NCBI RefSeq assembly: GCF_028583425.1
Contig: NC_072801.1
Span: 65,239,766-65,303,765 of the forward strand
Direction: 5' to 3'
Length of the DNA stretch: 64,000 nt
From: Eublepharis macularius
Taxonomy: Eukaryota > Chordata > Lepidosauria > Squamata > Eublepharidae
Shown: piece after piece, positions 11,228-21,800 of the stretch
Layout: every line of letters begins with the position of its first letter
Numbering within the stretch: position 1 is the stretch's first letter
Made by a program: the position numbers and the translations under genes
Notes under the pieces: generated by a model
What the model was told of the DNA's origin: nothing
Seen by the model: the letters and a program-made list of their open reading frames with translations, nothing else
The model's database searches: none

Positions 11228-11394
11228 CAGTTGGGTTGCCACCCTTCCAGGTGGGTCTTTTGTTTCTTATGTCCAAGTGGTCATAGAATAATAACAATGT
11301 CCAAAGGGGAATAGCATGAAAACCCACAATGGGGACTAAACAGAGAGTCACAGTACTGGATGGGCGGTGACCCCAGTCCAAATTGAAGTAAAAT

Positions 11395-12352
11395 CCAAAT
11401 GTGCCGACGGGATTATGCGAGCATCTTATACAATTCCCGTTTCGTATAGGTCATACTTCTTCCTGGGCACAGTTAATTCTGGACTGTAACAAAAATATAA
11501 TCTTTTAAGAATACAATCTTTTTAAAAAAATTTTTTTAAAATTTCTTAAAAATCTTTAAAATATTTACAATCCAAGAACAATATTCCACTGTGTATACCA
11601 CATACTTACTGGTCACCATTTAAATAGATACACCGATGTGACTACTCATAATATTCTTCCCAACTTCAATACATCACGGACATGAATAATGACGTGGACA
11701 TGAAACATACATGAAAAGGGATCTCTTAAATACATAGTTACAAATTGATTGATTAGCATAATTACATCCATCAAATAACATCCTAGAGGACAGCAAAACT
11801 TACATAGATCAAGCATCCATCAAATAGTGAAACTTACATAAATCCTACAATACCCAAGGGCAGATAGACATACTATGCCATTCTATATATCTATGTAAAC
11901 TAACTATACATACCCCAAAGTTGGGCTATTAGTGCTCAGCTAGGAGAAGTGGAAGGAATAACAGCAATCTCAAAGTACTACCCTAGAAAACACGAATAGT
12001 CAATTTCATTATTGAGCCCACCCGGGGCGAGACTCCAAAGTTTGAAAATCCACCTGGTTTCCAGTTGCAATAGTCTCCTGGGACTATCCTCGGTGAACGG
12101 TTCCTTGATCATATCCACTACTGTTATTTTAAGGTCTCCAAGATTGTGATGACAGTTCAAATAATGCAAGACCAAAGGTGCCTCTCTAACTTGGTTCCTG
12201 ATTCTGGACACATGTTCCTGAACCCTAATTTTGAGGGGATGCGTGGTGCTGCCCACATGGACCAGTGGGCAGCTACATTGAATCACATAAACCACATATG
12301 GCGACTTGCATGTGGTAAAACCTCGAGAATTTTCCCGGGTTTGATTCCACAC
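11395..12352 (-). mobile_element. Penelope-like retroelement, 3' portion with GIY-YIG endonuclease piece
   Basis: A minus-strand frame at 11978-12352 encodes a partial GIY-YIG nuclease: VYVIQCSCPLVHVGST, then LKIRVQEHVSRIRN and LETRWIFKLWSLAPGGLNNE near the end. This pattern is typical of the C-terminal nuclease of Penelope-like elements. The downstream part holds a GAAGAAGTATGACCTATACG / GAAACGGG module resembling Penelope 3' regions. Reverse transcriptase is not present, so this is a 5'-truncated fossil. The left boundary near 11395 is approximate. Confidence 0.7.
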
Positions 12353-12540
12353 TCCTCCGCTTGATGCCAGCTGGGTGACCTTGGGTCAGTCACAGCTTCT
12401 AGTTCTCTCAGCCCCATCCACCTTGCAGTGTGTTTTGTTGTGGGGATAATAATATTATACTTTGTAAACCGCTCTGAGTGGGTGTTAAGTCATCCTGAAG
12501 TGTGGTATATAAATCGAATATTATAATATTTAACCATGCT
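12353..12540 (+). mobile_element. SINE-A, 5'-truncated
   Basis: GGGTTTGATTCCACACTCCT (B-box region, beginning just inside the preceding element) is followed by TGGGTGACCTTGGGTCAGTC and by the 3' end with AAACCGCTCTGAGTGGG and GTGGTATATAAATCGAATAT. Confidence 0.7.
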
Positions 12541-14060
12541 GCCAGTGAACTTAGAACAACACATTCTGTATAGCTCGAGGATCTCGCCTCCCCACTGAGT
12601 ACATGAGGAGACTGTGAGGGGGAAGGGGCTATTTAACCCTTGCCCCTTGGGCCATTTTCCCACTGAATCTCCCATAACCTAGTATCATTTGGTCCCCAAC
12701 AGGGAAAAAATATGAATACTGGTAATTTTTCCTCACTGAGCCATAAGCAGCTTGGAGTGGAGATAATGTTCAGTAGGGAAATGTGGCTAAAGGAAGGGTT
12801 GAGGAGTCCTCCCTCATCCCCCTCACACACACACCACCATATCAGTATTCCTGGGAAACTGCTTTCTGAAAAAGAGAAAATCTCTATTTAAAGAATGCTG
12901 GAAGTCTGGAACTTCACCTCATGCATGAATGAATGGATCCCCCCCCAGCTTACTCCATGTTGATAATAATCACCCAGCAGTTCTGCGTAGTATCATTATC
13001 TATCATTATTACGAAGCAAACAAAAAACATTCCACTGTCTCGTTCAAGGTGTTCATACTGAATTTTCTGTTACACTTGACTTTCTGTTGCATTGACCTAC
13101 ATAAATCCTCTGAGAACTATTATGTGTTTTTTTTTTAAACAAGGCATTTGTTGATTTAAGGAACATGCTCATTGTACAGAGGAAAAAGTTTCTAAATTGC
13201 TCTTATCCAGCTTGCACTTTTCTAGTGCAAACAATACCCAGACACAAAAACACACAGAGGTGCTTGCTTGGGCTATGGAAGTTTTCTGTAGCAAATGCAG
13301 TTGTTGCCAGGTGGTTATTTTTTCACCTACCAATTCTTTTCTGCAAGGAAAACTGGATACGGCCCAGGAGCGCCTGGAATCGGCTCAAAATACGATGCTT
13401 AGAAAGTGGCTCGACTGTACTGTGCTTCCTCCACCTTTTTTTCGTTCAAGCTTGGTGGACACCCAAAGGCCAGGATTTTCCAGGACCTAAGGACACCTCG
13501 TGTTCTTTTTTTTGATTGCAGAAGAGCCGCATTAGCACTGAATGCAACAAATAGACTTTTGAGAAGCAACTTCTGGGGTTATTTTGAAGTTTGCTCACCT
13601 GCTGATTTTACCCATTGGAATTTGGCAGCTTTTTACCCCAGCTCTTTGTGAGAAATGCCCAGTGGCGGCACAAGCCAAGGCAGGCTGTTTGCTCTGGCTC
13701 CTCTGCATAAGGGGAACAACTCACGTAGCTCGCATCCTGCACATGGGCTTCTTCCCGCACCCGCCACAAAACCTTGCCAAATGCTCTTATCAGACAGCCG
13801 TCACTCAAACTGAGCGGGATCGTTGATGCTATCTATGTTGGCTGTCGAAATGCAAGTTCAGCAGGATTTGTGACCCCTCTTCCCCTGGGGGGAAGGCAGG
13901 CGATCTGCACATTCGATAAGGTAAGGCACTACGCAGACATCAGCTATATTTCACAAGGGAGGGGCTGTACTGAAAGGTGATTGTACTTCTTACCTTTAAT
14001 GCAATGACAAATGTCATTTGGAGACTGATTTCCTTTTTCCTTTTAATTCCTAATAACTTG
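12541..14060. other. Unassigned, no gene seen
   Basis: No repeat or exon is recognised with confidence. Overlapping frames near 13165-13650 have no known domain, differ in frame and lack splice-site context. VKORC1, expected on this side of PRSS53 from synteny, was looked for here and not found. Confidence 0.45.
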
Positions 14061-14064
14061 GTGG

Positions 14065-14675
14065 TGGAGAGGACCCTCAAATCATAGCTGACTTATGGTG
14101 ACACCTGGCAGAGTTTTCGTTTCAAGAGACTTACAAAGGTGGTTTGCCATTGCCTGCCTCTACAACCCTGATCTTTGTTGGAGGTCTCCTATCCAAATAC
14201 TAACCAAGGCCGACCCTGCTTAGCTTCTGAGATCACTCATGTTCTCTTATTCTGCAAACTGTATCAAGAGGAAAGGGCTTGCTTTATACTGTCTCTCTTT
14301 TCTAAATTCAACCCCTTGCAGTCCTATCTCAACTATAGACCAGAAATTTGGCACAATTTCCTTTTAGAAGACGCTCAGATTTCAGTGACATGCCGTGGCC
14401 AGAATTTGTTCTTTAGCCATTATGAAACGCAGACTCCTTTTAGCTGAAAATGTGGTATAATTGCTTTTGCAATTTTTTACAATCTCTTTTATCCTCATTG
14501 TTTTTATTTTATTAATTTTCCTATCATTAATGCCCTGATGTAATAACTTTTCTTTTATCTCAGATTTGTTTTGTTTTACTGGCTTTTGCTGTAATAATAA
14601 ATGACTGACTGACTGAGTTTCTGAGGTCTGACGAGATCAGGCTCACCTGGGCTATCCAGGTCAGGGCCCTAATAC
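14065..14675 (-). mobile_element. 5S-rRNA-derived Sauria SINE, split by a LINE
   Basis: On the minus strand the 5S-like head is clear: CCTGATCTCGTCAGACCTCA at the right part, then GAAGCTAAGCAGGGTCGGCC and TTGGTTAGTATTTGGATAGG. The tail contains the GGCAATGGCAAACC-type module. The copy is split at 14235-14618 by a LINE 3' end. Confidence 0.8.
14235..14618 (+). mobile_element. CR1/L2-type LINE 3' end inserted in a 5S-SINE
   Basis: The insert starts in reading frame with the end of a LINE ORF2 (THVLLFCKLYQEERACFILS). It ends in a simple-sequence tail of TGAC units. It is flanked by TTCTGAGATC (14225-14234) and TTCTGAGGTC (14619-14628), a 10-bp target duplication with one difference. The position of the tail fixes its orientation as +. 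Confidence 0.75.
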
Positions 14676-14771
14676 CTTAAGGGGTTGGTTTCAGGGCTGA
14701 GGCTAGTTAAGGTCTACCATGACCTTTATGGGCAAAAAGAGGTCATGGCCCACATTTTGGAAACTTATAAG

Positions 14772-14960
14772 TCTGGAGAGCCAGTATGGTATAGTGGTTA
14801 GTATTGGGCTGGGGCCAGGGAGACCTGAGTTCAAACCCCTACTCAGCCATGAAACATGTGACCTCCAGCCAGTTTTCTCTCAGGAAAAAGCTCCCTCACA
14901 GGGTCGTTGTGAGGATAAAATGGTGTAAGGGGGAAATGGCACTGGGTGTGAGAGGAGAAA
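14772..14960 (+). mobile_element. SINE-A
   Basis: GAGAGCCAGTATGGTATAGT (A-box region), GAGTTCAAACCC (B box) and the CACAGGGTCGTTGTGAGGAT module in order identify a tRNA-type SINE-A copy; the 3' end is diverged. Confidence 0.75.
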
Positions 14961-16182
14961 TCAGATAATCGGCACCTTCCCATCCACCCTGTAACCAAGC
15001 TTACCTTGAACACAATCTTCCCAGAAAGATTTACCAAAGCAGGTTTGAGGAAATGTGCTCAGGGACAGGGGGAAAGAGTAATTACATGACAGAGCGAGGC
15101 AGAAGCTAAAATAAAAAATGTTGCAGTTGGCGGGGTACGTGAAGCGAAACCGCCATGCGAAATAACCCTTGGTGCTCCAGAAGGCCAGGATCAACGGGGG
15201 CAAACCATGAGAACAGCCGTTAACAATTATTAGGTGCAATAATTGTTTAATGAATAATTCCTAAAACATTTCAAATTTCTCCATAGGGGGAACAACCCTA
15301 TCCCAAAGCACGCCAGCATCAGTCATCAACACTGCCTGCGGGCTGTGTCCAAGGTGGGGCCAGGAAGGGCACTGCCCCACTGGGAGCACTGTATTGCCCC
15401 ACCTAAGATTTTTTGGGGAAAACTTCACATTTCCACTTTATGACAAGACATCTCAGTGGGAGAGTGATAGCTTGATTTTAGAGTAGGAATGTTTGGGGGT
15501 GGGAATATAAAACTATCCGTGGCAAGTGCTTCTTTCTCCAAAAATCATAGCGTTCCGAACTCAACTCACTGATCTGCTCAGCTCTGCCTTCTCAAGAATC
15601 TTCCTGGGTTGGGAATGGATTTCTCACTGTCTGTAATCACTTACAAACGTATCATGATGAAGTCATCCTTTTAAAAAAATTCCCTTTTAACTACTAAGCG
15701 CGTGAACGCAGAAGGGTGCTTAAATGGGACAAAGGGTAACTTAAGGGAGTCACTATTTATTTAAAGAAGTTGGCAAATACTCCTTTTAAAATAACTCTTC
15801 TTATTCAATATATAATTTCCTAGCACTAACAATTGATAAGAACGTAAAAATACATGCCACTCCATCACTTCTGGTCACATAACCAGGACTGATGCCATGC
15901 ATTGATGCAAGATGTGACATCATTTCCAGTTACATGACATCACTTGTCACCCTTGTTTTCTCCAACTGCTGTACCGTGCAGCAGAGGGGGACTGGAGGTG
16001 GGACCATTATAGCGGGAGACCTGGCCCCTCGGTTGGTTTTGAGTTAGTGGCAGATTTTCAATCCATTGTTTTGAAGGCCCGCCTGATAATATGGCATTAC
16101 TGAATGAGAAAGAGGGGCCATCTCTTCTTCTAATTCCTCTGGATGTATCCAAGTTGCAGCTGTCATTACCTAGACTTTACTT
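14961..16182. other. Unassigned, no gene seen
   Basis: No exon or well-preserved repeat could be recognised. The stretch contains several A/T runs and short open frames only. Confidence 0.45.
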
Positions 16183-16602
16183 CAGGGGTCATTTCGTAGA
16201 AAAAGAGCTGGAGGAACTCATTAGCACAACTCATTAGCATATGCCATGCCCCTTGACATCACTGGAAATATGTCATTAGCATAACTGATTTGCATATGCC
16301 ACACCCCCTGACATCATCTGTCCTGGCTGTTTTGGCCATTCAGGGCCGAAATTGGGCCCAAAATGGTAAAAAGGGGTGAAAATGGCCAAAAAGGGGCCCC
16401 AAATGGTGAGGATCGGGCCATTACTGAGTGGGAGCGTGATCTACCACGCATCAGAGGCCCAATCCAGGCCGTTTCGGCCTCAATTCAAGCCGAAACGTGT
16501 CCAAAATGGCTGAGTCAGGTGGGCGGGGCCACCTGACATGTGACCTCTTTGGGGAACTACCGGAACTGCGTTCCTGCGCGTTCCCCCTCGAAATGAGCCT
16601 TG
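16183..16602 (-). mobile_element. Family B hAT-type element
   Basis: It starts CAGGGGTCATTTCGTAGAAA and ends with GAACGCGCAGGAACGC-type sequence in reverse (GCGTTCCCCCTCGAAATGAG, then CCTTG). The interior is made of GCCAAAA / GGCCCAAAATGG modules also present at 29319 and 53723. The 8-bp flanks do not match well here, so its edges are less sure than in the other two copies. Confidence 0.75.
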
Positions 16603-17010
16603 CTTAAGCTGCCTGAGCTTCCTCTCTCCTTCCTCCAATGCTTTTGCCTTATCTGCTTCTCTCCGAAACATGGACAGCTCAGCCATGGGAGCCTGGAACT
16701 CTTCTACCTGTGCTTTCTTTCTGTAGTATTTGGGAAGCTTGGCCTGTATTGGCCAGTGACTGCATTATCAACAAGGCAATCCCTCAGTGCAGCAATGGCC
16801 AAATTCTATCTTCTCAGGCGGAAGTCCAAAGCCTGGAAGTGTATTTTCCCAGTAAACTTACATACCTCGTGGTACAGTCAGTGCTTCCTGCTGTGGGAAC
16901 TTATGGAGCTCATGTGCTTGAGCACAGCATCACACATAGACATGTACGTTTTTTTGCCTTATGCACAAAATCCAAAAAACAGTGATACAACATTGAAGAG
17001 TTCATATATT
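16603..17010 (-). other. Coding-like remnant, unidentified
   Basis: On the minus strand a short open run (about 16603-16760) reads KYYRKKAQVEEFQAPMAELS and FRREADKAKALEEGERKLRQ, a charged coiled-coil-like pattern that ends exactly at the family B element. Upstream the frame is closed and only pieces such as IAALRDCLVDNAVTGQYRP can be seen in another frame. This may be a decayed processed gene or a transposon ORF1, or chance. I do not recognise it. Overlapping plus-strand frames have no known domain. Confidence 0.2.
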
Positions 17011-17159
17011 TAATATCAGGAGGCTATTTTTAAATTTGTTCAGTACTGCCAAGATGGTTATAGCAGCAAACCAGAAAAAGGACCTGCTTCTATGAATAAT
17101 GGTTTAATAAAATCTGGTGTACTGCTTAATTGACAAGACTAACATATTATCATATTAAC

Positions 17160-17310
17160 ATATTATCATATTATCAATGCATCTGATGAAGAGAACTGTG
17201 ATTCTCGAAAGCTTATGCTACAGTAAAGTTGGTTAGTCTTAAAGGCGCTGCTGGACTTTTTTCTATTTTGCTACTACAGACTAACACGGTTAACTCCTCT
17301 GGATATATTA
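17160..17310 (+). mobile_element. R1 retroposon 3' end
   Basis: GCATCTGATGAAGAGAACTG, CGAAAGCTTATGCTACAGTA and TTGGTTAGTCTTAAAGGCGC match R1. This copy extends past the usual end into CTACAGACTAACACGG, a longer 3' variant. Confidence 0.6.
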
Positions 17311-17714
17311 TCATAGAACCTGAAGGAGCAATTTTATTTTAATTTTTATTTTTTAAAATAAAATTTTATTGGTGAGTGGAAAAACAAAAGAAAATTTTCC
17401 AAATTTAACACATATAATCCCATTTTTCCCCTTACTCTGTCCCCCACCCTTTTCCTCCCCCCTCCCTATTGACTTCCAACAGCTTTCCAACCCTTAACCC
17501 TTCTTATTACTTAAATCTATTTCATTTATATTTTCCTACCAACTTTAAATCATAATATCTCTTACTCTAAGCACATTCTTATTCTTTTACGTAAACTCTA
17601 TCAAACATACTATCAATATAGTATATCCTGAAGAAGCAATTTTAAAAGACCTGATACATTTAATAAACACTGGACAACATTTATTATATTCCTGAATGAC
17701 AAAATAAGTGATAA
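17311..17714. other. AT-rich, possible L1 3' region
   Basis: The stretch contains AAAATAAAATTTTATTGGTG and a long pyrimidine-rich tract. This is reminiscent of reversed lizard L1 3' sequence, but nothing decisive is visible. Confidence 0.25.
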
Positions 17715-17722
17715 GATTTACC

Positions 17723-18004
17723 CAGGGCTTTTTTTCAGCTGGAATGTGGTGGAGTGGAGTTCCGGCACCTCTTGAAAATGGTCACATGGCTGGTGGCCCC
17801 GCCCCCTGATCTCCAGACAGAGGGGAATTTAGATTGCCCTCTGTCTGGAGATCAGGGGGCGGGGCCACCAGCCATGTGACCATTTTCGCTGACAGCGATT
17901 TAACTTTTAAAAACTACCCCCTTGTTTCAGCTGACCCAAAGTGACATCATTGTGTGGTCCTGGGAGCTGAGTTCCACCACCTCTTTTCCAGAAAAAAAGC
18001 CCTG
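17723..18004 (+). mobile_element. Family A hAT-type element with perfect 8-bp TSD
   Basis: The 282-bp element runs from CAGGGCTTTTTTTCAGCTGG to CCAGAAAAAAAGCCCTG and is flanked by GATTTACC on both sides (17715-17722 and 18005-18012). The interior is a long inverted repeat: CACATGGCTGGTGGCCCCGC pairs with GCGGGGCCACCAGCCATGTG. It has no coding capacity. It is the cleanest copy for defining the family. Confidence 0.9.
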
Positions 18005-18650
18005 GATTTACCCATTTGTCTTTTATGATTTGTTGTTGTAGATTATTCTGTTTCTTGTGTATGAATTTTTCTCCCCTCCCCTTTGCTTGGATATATATGT
18101 ATATTTTTTCCCTTTTCTCTGTGTGTATGTAATTATAACCAACAATAAACTTTCCATGTGAAAAAAAATTAAAGGGTATAATATTTCTATTTCTTAGAAC
18201 TTGAAAGCTTTTTTTTAATTTTCCTAAAACGCGAACAACCTTTTTATCATAGACTGATTAAAATTTAGTAGAGCCATGAGAGACTAGATAAAACTCCTTG
18301 GGAGTTCAGAGAATGAAGACATACATGTGTGCCTGGTCTTATCGAGATGTTTGTAAAGTGTCCATATTTCATAGATGCTTTAATAAAAATACAAAATGTT
18401 GCATATTCCCTTATATGTCTCCCCCACTTCCACCCTATATGAAAAATACTTTCTGAATCTACCCTGAAAGTGCCTAGGAAGAGGCTGGTGAAACCGCCAT
18501 AAATCCACTTTTTCCCTTCCTTTTGTCAGGTCAGCAGGACCAATGTTGCCAATACATTGCCAAAGCATACAGAGTCCCAGCGATGACTAACGGCAAGTTC
18601 TTACACATGCAGAAAAATGCCACATTGTGCAAGACTGATGAGGTGTGGTG

Positions 18651-18704
18651 GGGCGGGGTGACCTGGAGCGCCTCCTCCTGCAATGGGCACGAGAGGCATA
18701 TAAA
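18651..18704 (+). promoter_or_regulatory. PRSS53 core promoter: GC box and TATA box
   Basis: TATAAA lies at 18699-18704, 48 bp before the initiator ATG, and a GGGCGGGG GC box lies at 18651-18658. A start of transcription about 25-30 bp after the TATA would give a 5' UTR of roughly 20 nt. A focused TATA promoter without a CpG island fits restricted tissue expression, in contrast to the two ZNF genes. The exact start site is inferred. Confidence 0.6.
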
Positions 18705-18751
18705 GCTGGATCCCCGGGGATCAGGCAGACACAAAGAGAAGATCTGCAGAG

Positions 18752-18812
18752 ATGGGAAAGTACACCAAAGAGTTTGCCAGCACAGCACTGCTGTGGCTAC
18801 TGGTCGTGATGG
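18752..18812 (+). CDS. PRSS53: PRSS53 exon 1 (signal peptide)
   Basis: Encodes residues 1-20 plus one base: [10 protein letters not shown] then a hydrophobic [10 protein letters not shown] core. The start is the first ATG after the TATA box. The donor is GTGAGT and the exon ends in phase 1. Confidence 0.85.
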
Positions 18813-21800
18813 GTGAGTTCCTGTTGCGTGCAGCCCATGTGCCAGAATTGGTTGAGAGTGGACGGCTGCATGGATGAGCATGTGGGTGGATTTGAGGGGT
18901 TGGATGGATGGATGAGGACGTGTCTCCAACTCTCCAAGGGCAGAGGAGTAAATAGCTAGAGAGAGGTTTGGGACAATACAGGGGGCTGTGGCTCAGTGGA
19001 ATAGCCTCTGCTTTGCATGCAGAAGGTTCCAGGTTCAATCCCTGGCGTCTCCGGGTAAAAGGATCAGGCAGCAGGTGATGTGCAAGACTCCGCCGGAGGC
19101 CCTGGAGAGCTGCTGCTGCCAGTCAGAGTAGACAATACTGACCTTGATGGAATGATGGCGAGACTCACTAGAAGGCAGATTTGTGTGTGTGCATTCAGTC
19201 TCATGCAGAATTACTCCACTCCAAGTGCCTAATTGAAACCAATAAATTCTGTATAGGATTGAACTGTAAGAGACCGAGAGAGAGAGATGGCGAGCAAGAG
19301 ATCAGACATATTTGGCTGATGATGGATAGACAGGTGCAGGGGAAGGGGACAGGCAGGAAATAAGTGGGAGATGGACAGACATTTGAAGTAGAGAGAGAAT
19401 GTTACTTCTGTATATGGATGGATAAGAAAGTGGGGATTTGGGGGCACGTTCAAAACTCCAGCATAAGGTTTTCAGGAAGATCTTGGAAGTGGGCTGCAGT
19501 TCCAAAAAAGCTTATGTGGGAATAAAAATGTTGAAGGTACCCCAAGATTCTTCTTTATTCTTACTGCAATGGGGTAAGATGGCCACCCCTCTACAATTGG
19601 GGATGGAAGCAGCTCTTTCAATGAGAGGTGTGAGGTCTTGACATTTTCCCGGTAGCCACATCGTTCAAATTGGAAGAGTGGGCATTTATCTCATGGCTAA
19701 CTAGGGCTCCAGAGATGAGGGAAATGCAGTCCATATGTGCTCAGCAGCACTTACCTCTTCTGGTAGCTTTTGGGTATGGAGAAAACCAGTGCCTGCTAAT
19801 GCCTATTATGGGGACAAAGCATTCAAGCTACTTCTGAAAGAGGCTGAGATTCCATCAGCAAGCCTGGACTGAAAAGAATCCAAGAAGTTGATTTGTTTAA
19901 GTAGTGAATTTGAGCATGACAATCTAATCTCAGGAGGTTTTTTAAAAATTTCTTGTGGCAAAGTGTAGAATACAATTAGCAGTGTTTGTGGAGGACGTTC
20001 TAATGGAGCTTCTAGGCCAAAACTCTGCCATATCCACCTGTGTATTTCACCCTCTCTCTCTCTCTTGGAATTAAGCCCTGATTATAGGATGTTGAGTATG
20101 CATGGGGTAGAGGTTGCCAACTGATGAAAAAGAAACCCACCCTGCCCTGCTCCTGTGCTCTTAACAGCAGTCTTAGTTCCAGAAATCAGCACAGTGAAAT
20201 TGTTCATGGGCCCCGAGTTCAGCATTATCCTTAGCTAATGCCTGCTGATCAAGTTATTGTTAGAAAGCACCGGAGCAGGGGCTGGTTAAAAAGTTAGTGA
20301 CCTTGTGGTGGTGGTGGTGGCGGGAATTATGTAGGAAGGAAATACTTCCCTTCAAATCTGTCACAATAGATTGGATGTAACGGGAGGGTTGGTGTTGGGG
20401 GTTGCCTGTCCTCTGATTCATACGAACTCCAAACACAAGGGCAGAGACAAGAGGAAGTGGATGGGCAGCACATCGGGTTCCTCTTTTCCTAACATAACTG
20501 TGTATGAAGAACCGGTAGAAATTGTTATGGCAGAGGCTTTGTCCTCTCTGGACTCCTACATTGGGACACTTCTGCCTTTTACAGCTATGCAACACATCAG
20601 GTCTCTCTTTCCCTAACATAACTGTGTAGGAAGAACAGATAGAAATTGATTCCTCTTTCTCCTAATATAACTATGTGGGAAGAACTGAGAGAAATCATTA
20701 CCGCAGGTGCTTTGTACTCTGTGCCCTCCTACACTCAGCAATTGTCTGATGTGCAGAAATTCAAAAGACAGCGCTTTTCTCACATACCCAAAGCCACTCC
20801 TGTGGAATCGTTCAGGGACTGCCTCCCTTTTAGTTCGCGGTGAAGTTGCACCTGGTATAACTTAGCATAGATGAGTTTTCTCAAGCTTAGTGTATGTTTT
20901 CTTGTGTTTACAGTATACTGGGAGTAGAAAAGAATCCCCCTCCCATTTTGGTACTGGTTGCTGATTCTGCTAGGCTCGGTCCACAAGAGGTGCTTTTAAA
21001 TGGCTGGCTGACAGGTAGAAATCTAATGGGTGCAGCTTTCTGGCCCAGAGGTTGCAGTGATGGGGATAATGGTCCCTGTTAAATTTCCGCCTGCCCTGCA
21101 ACCATTAAAGGCATAGAACCTTAAATGATTGATGTAGTTTTATCCAAGAGACCCCGAATCTGGTGCTGGGCATGTTATTCTTCTTTTTCTATATTTGAGG
21201 TCCTGCATCTCCTTCCTCTATAGCCTCTATAGCTAGGGAGGCCAAATCTCGGTTGAGATATTCCTGGAATTTTGGAGACAGACCTTGGCGGGGGGGAGAG
21301 AGTTTGGGGGAGAGGAAGGACCTCAACGGAGTATAATGCCATAGAGTCCGCCCTCCGAAGCAGCCATTTTCTCCTGGGGAACTGATCGCTGTATTCTGAA
21401 GATCAGTTGTAATTACAGGAGCTCTCCAGGCCCCACCTGGAGGCTGGCAACCCTACCAAAAGCTTCCTATGGGCAAGCCTCAGAGGAAGAGAGGAAACCC
21501 AGTCCAGTACCTGTCAGTTTTCTGACAAATAATGTGATCAGGATTTTTCAAAAAGGCAAATCCGTCTTTCCTGCCCAAAAAAGGTCCTAGAGCCAGTGCG
21601 CCCCCTGCTTTAGCCGTAGAACCTATTACAAATACCAGATGGGGATGCGTGAAATGCTGGTAAAGAATAGCATTCCTCTGCACGTGTGCAGAGTGCTCTT
21701 CTGCCCTCACCAGTCCCCACATAGATAGGACAATGAGAAAAAGTGCTTTGACCTGCTGTTTTGGAAAACTCTGGCATCCAAAGGTGTGTGGCTTAGACCT

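Noticed and set aside
11123-11314. Nearly identical small proteins encoded on the two strands of the palindrome.
   Set aside because: A palindrome encodes the same peptide on both strands by construction; no start context or conservation supports a gene.
14175-14234. 5S rRNA gene on the minus strand.
   Set aside because: Only the promoter-like head of 5S is present, diverged and fused to a SINE body.
16600-17013. Plus-strand frame of 137 codons and an overlapping one of 115 codons.
   Set aside because: No recognised domain, overlap in different frames, and no promoter or splice context.
18979-19060. Possible tRNA gene (A and B boxes).
   Set aside because: The cloverleaf does not close and the downstream SINE-B body is attached; it is a SINE head. 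The same applies to the other A/B-box copies.
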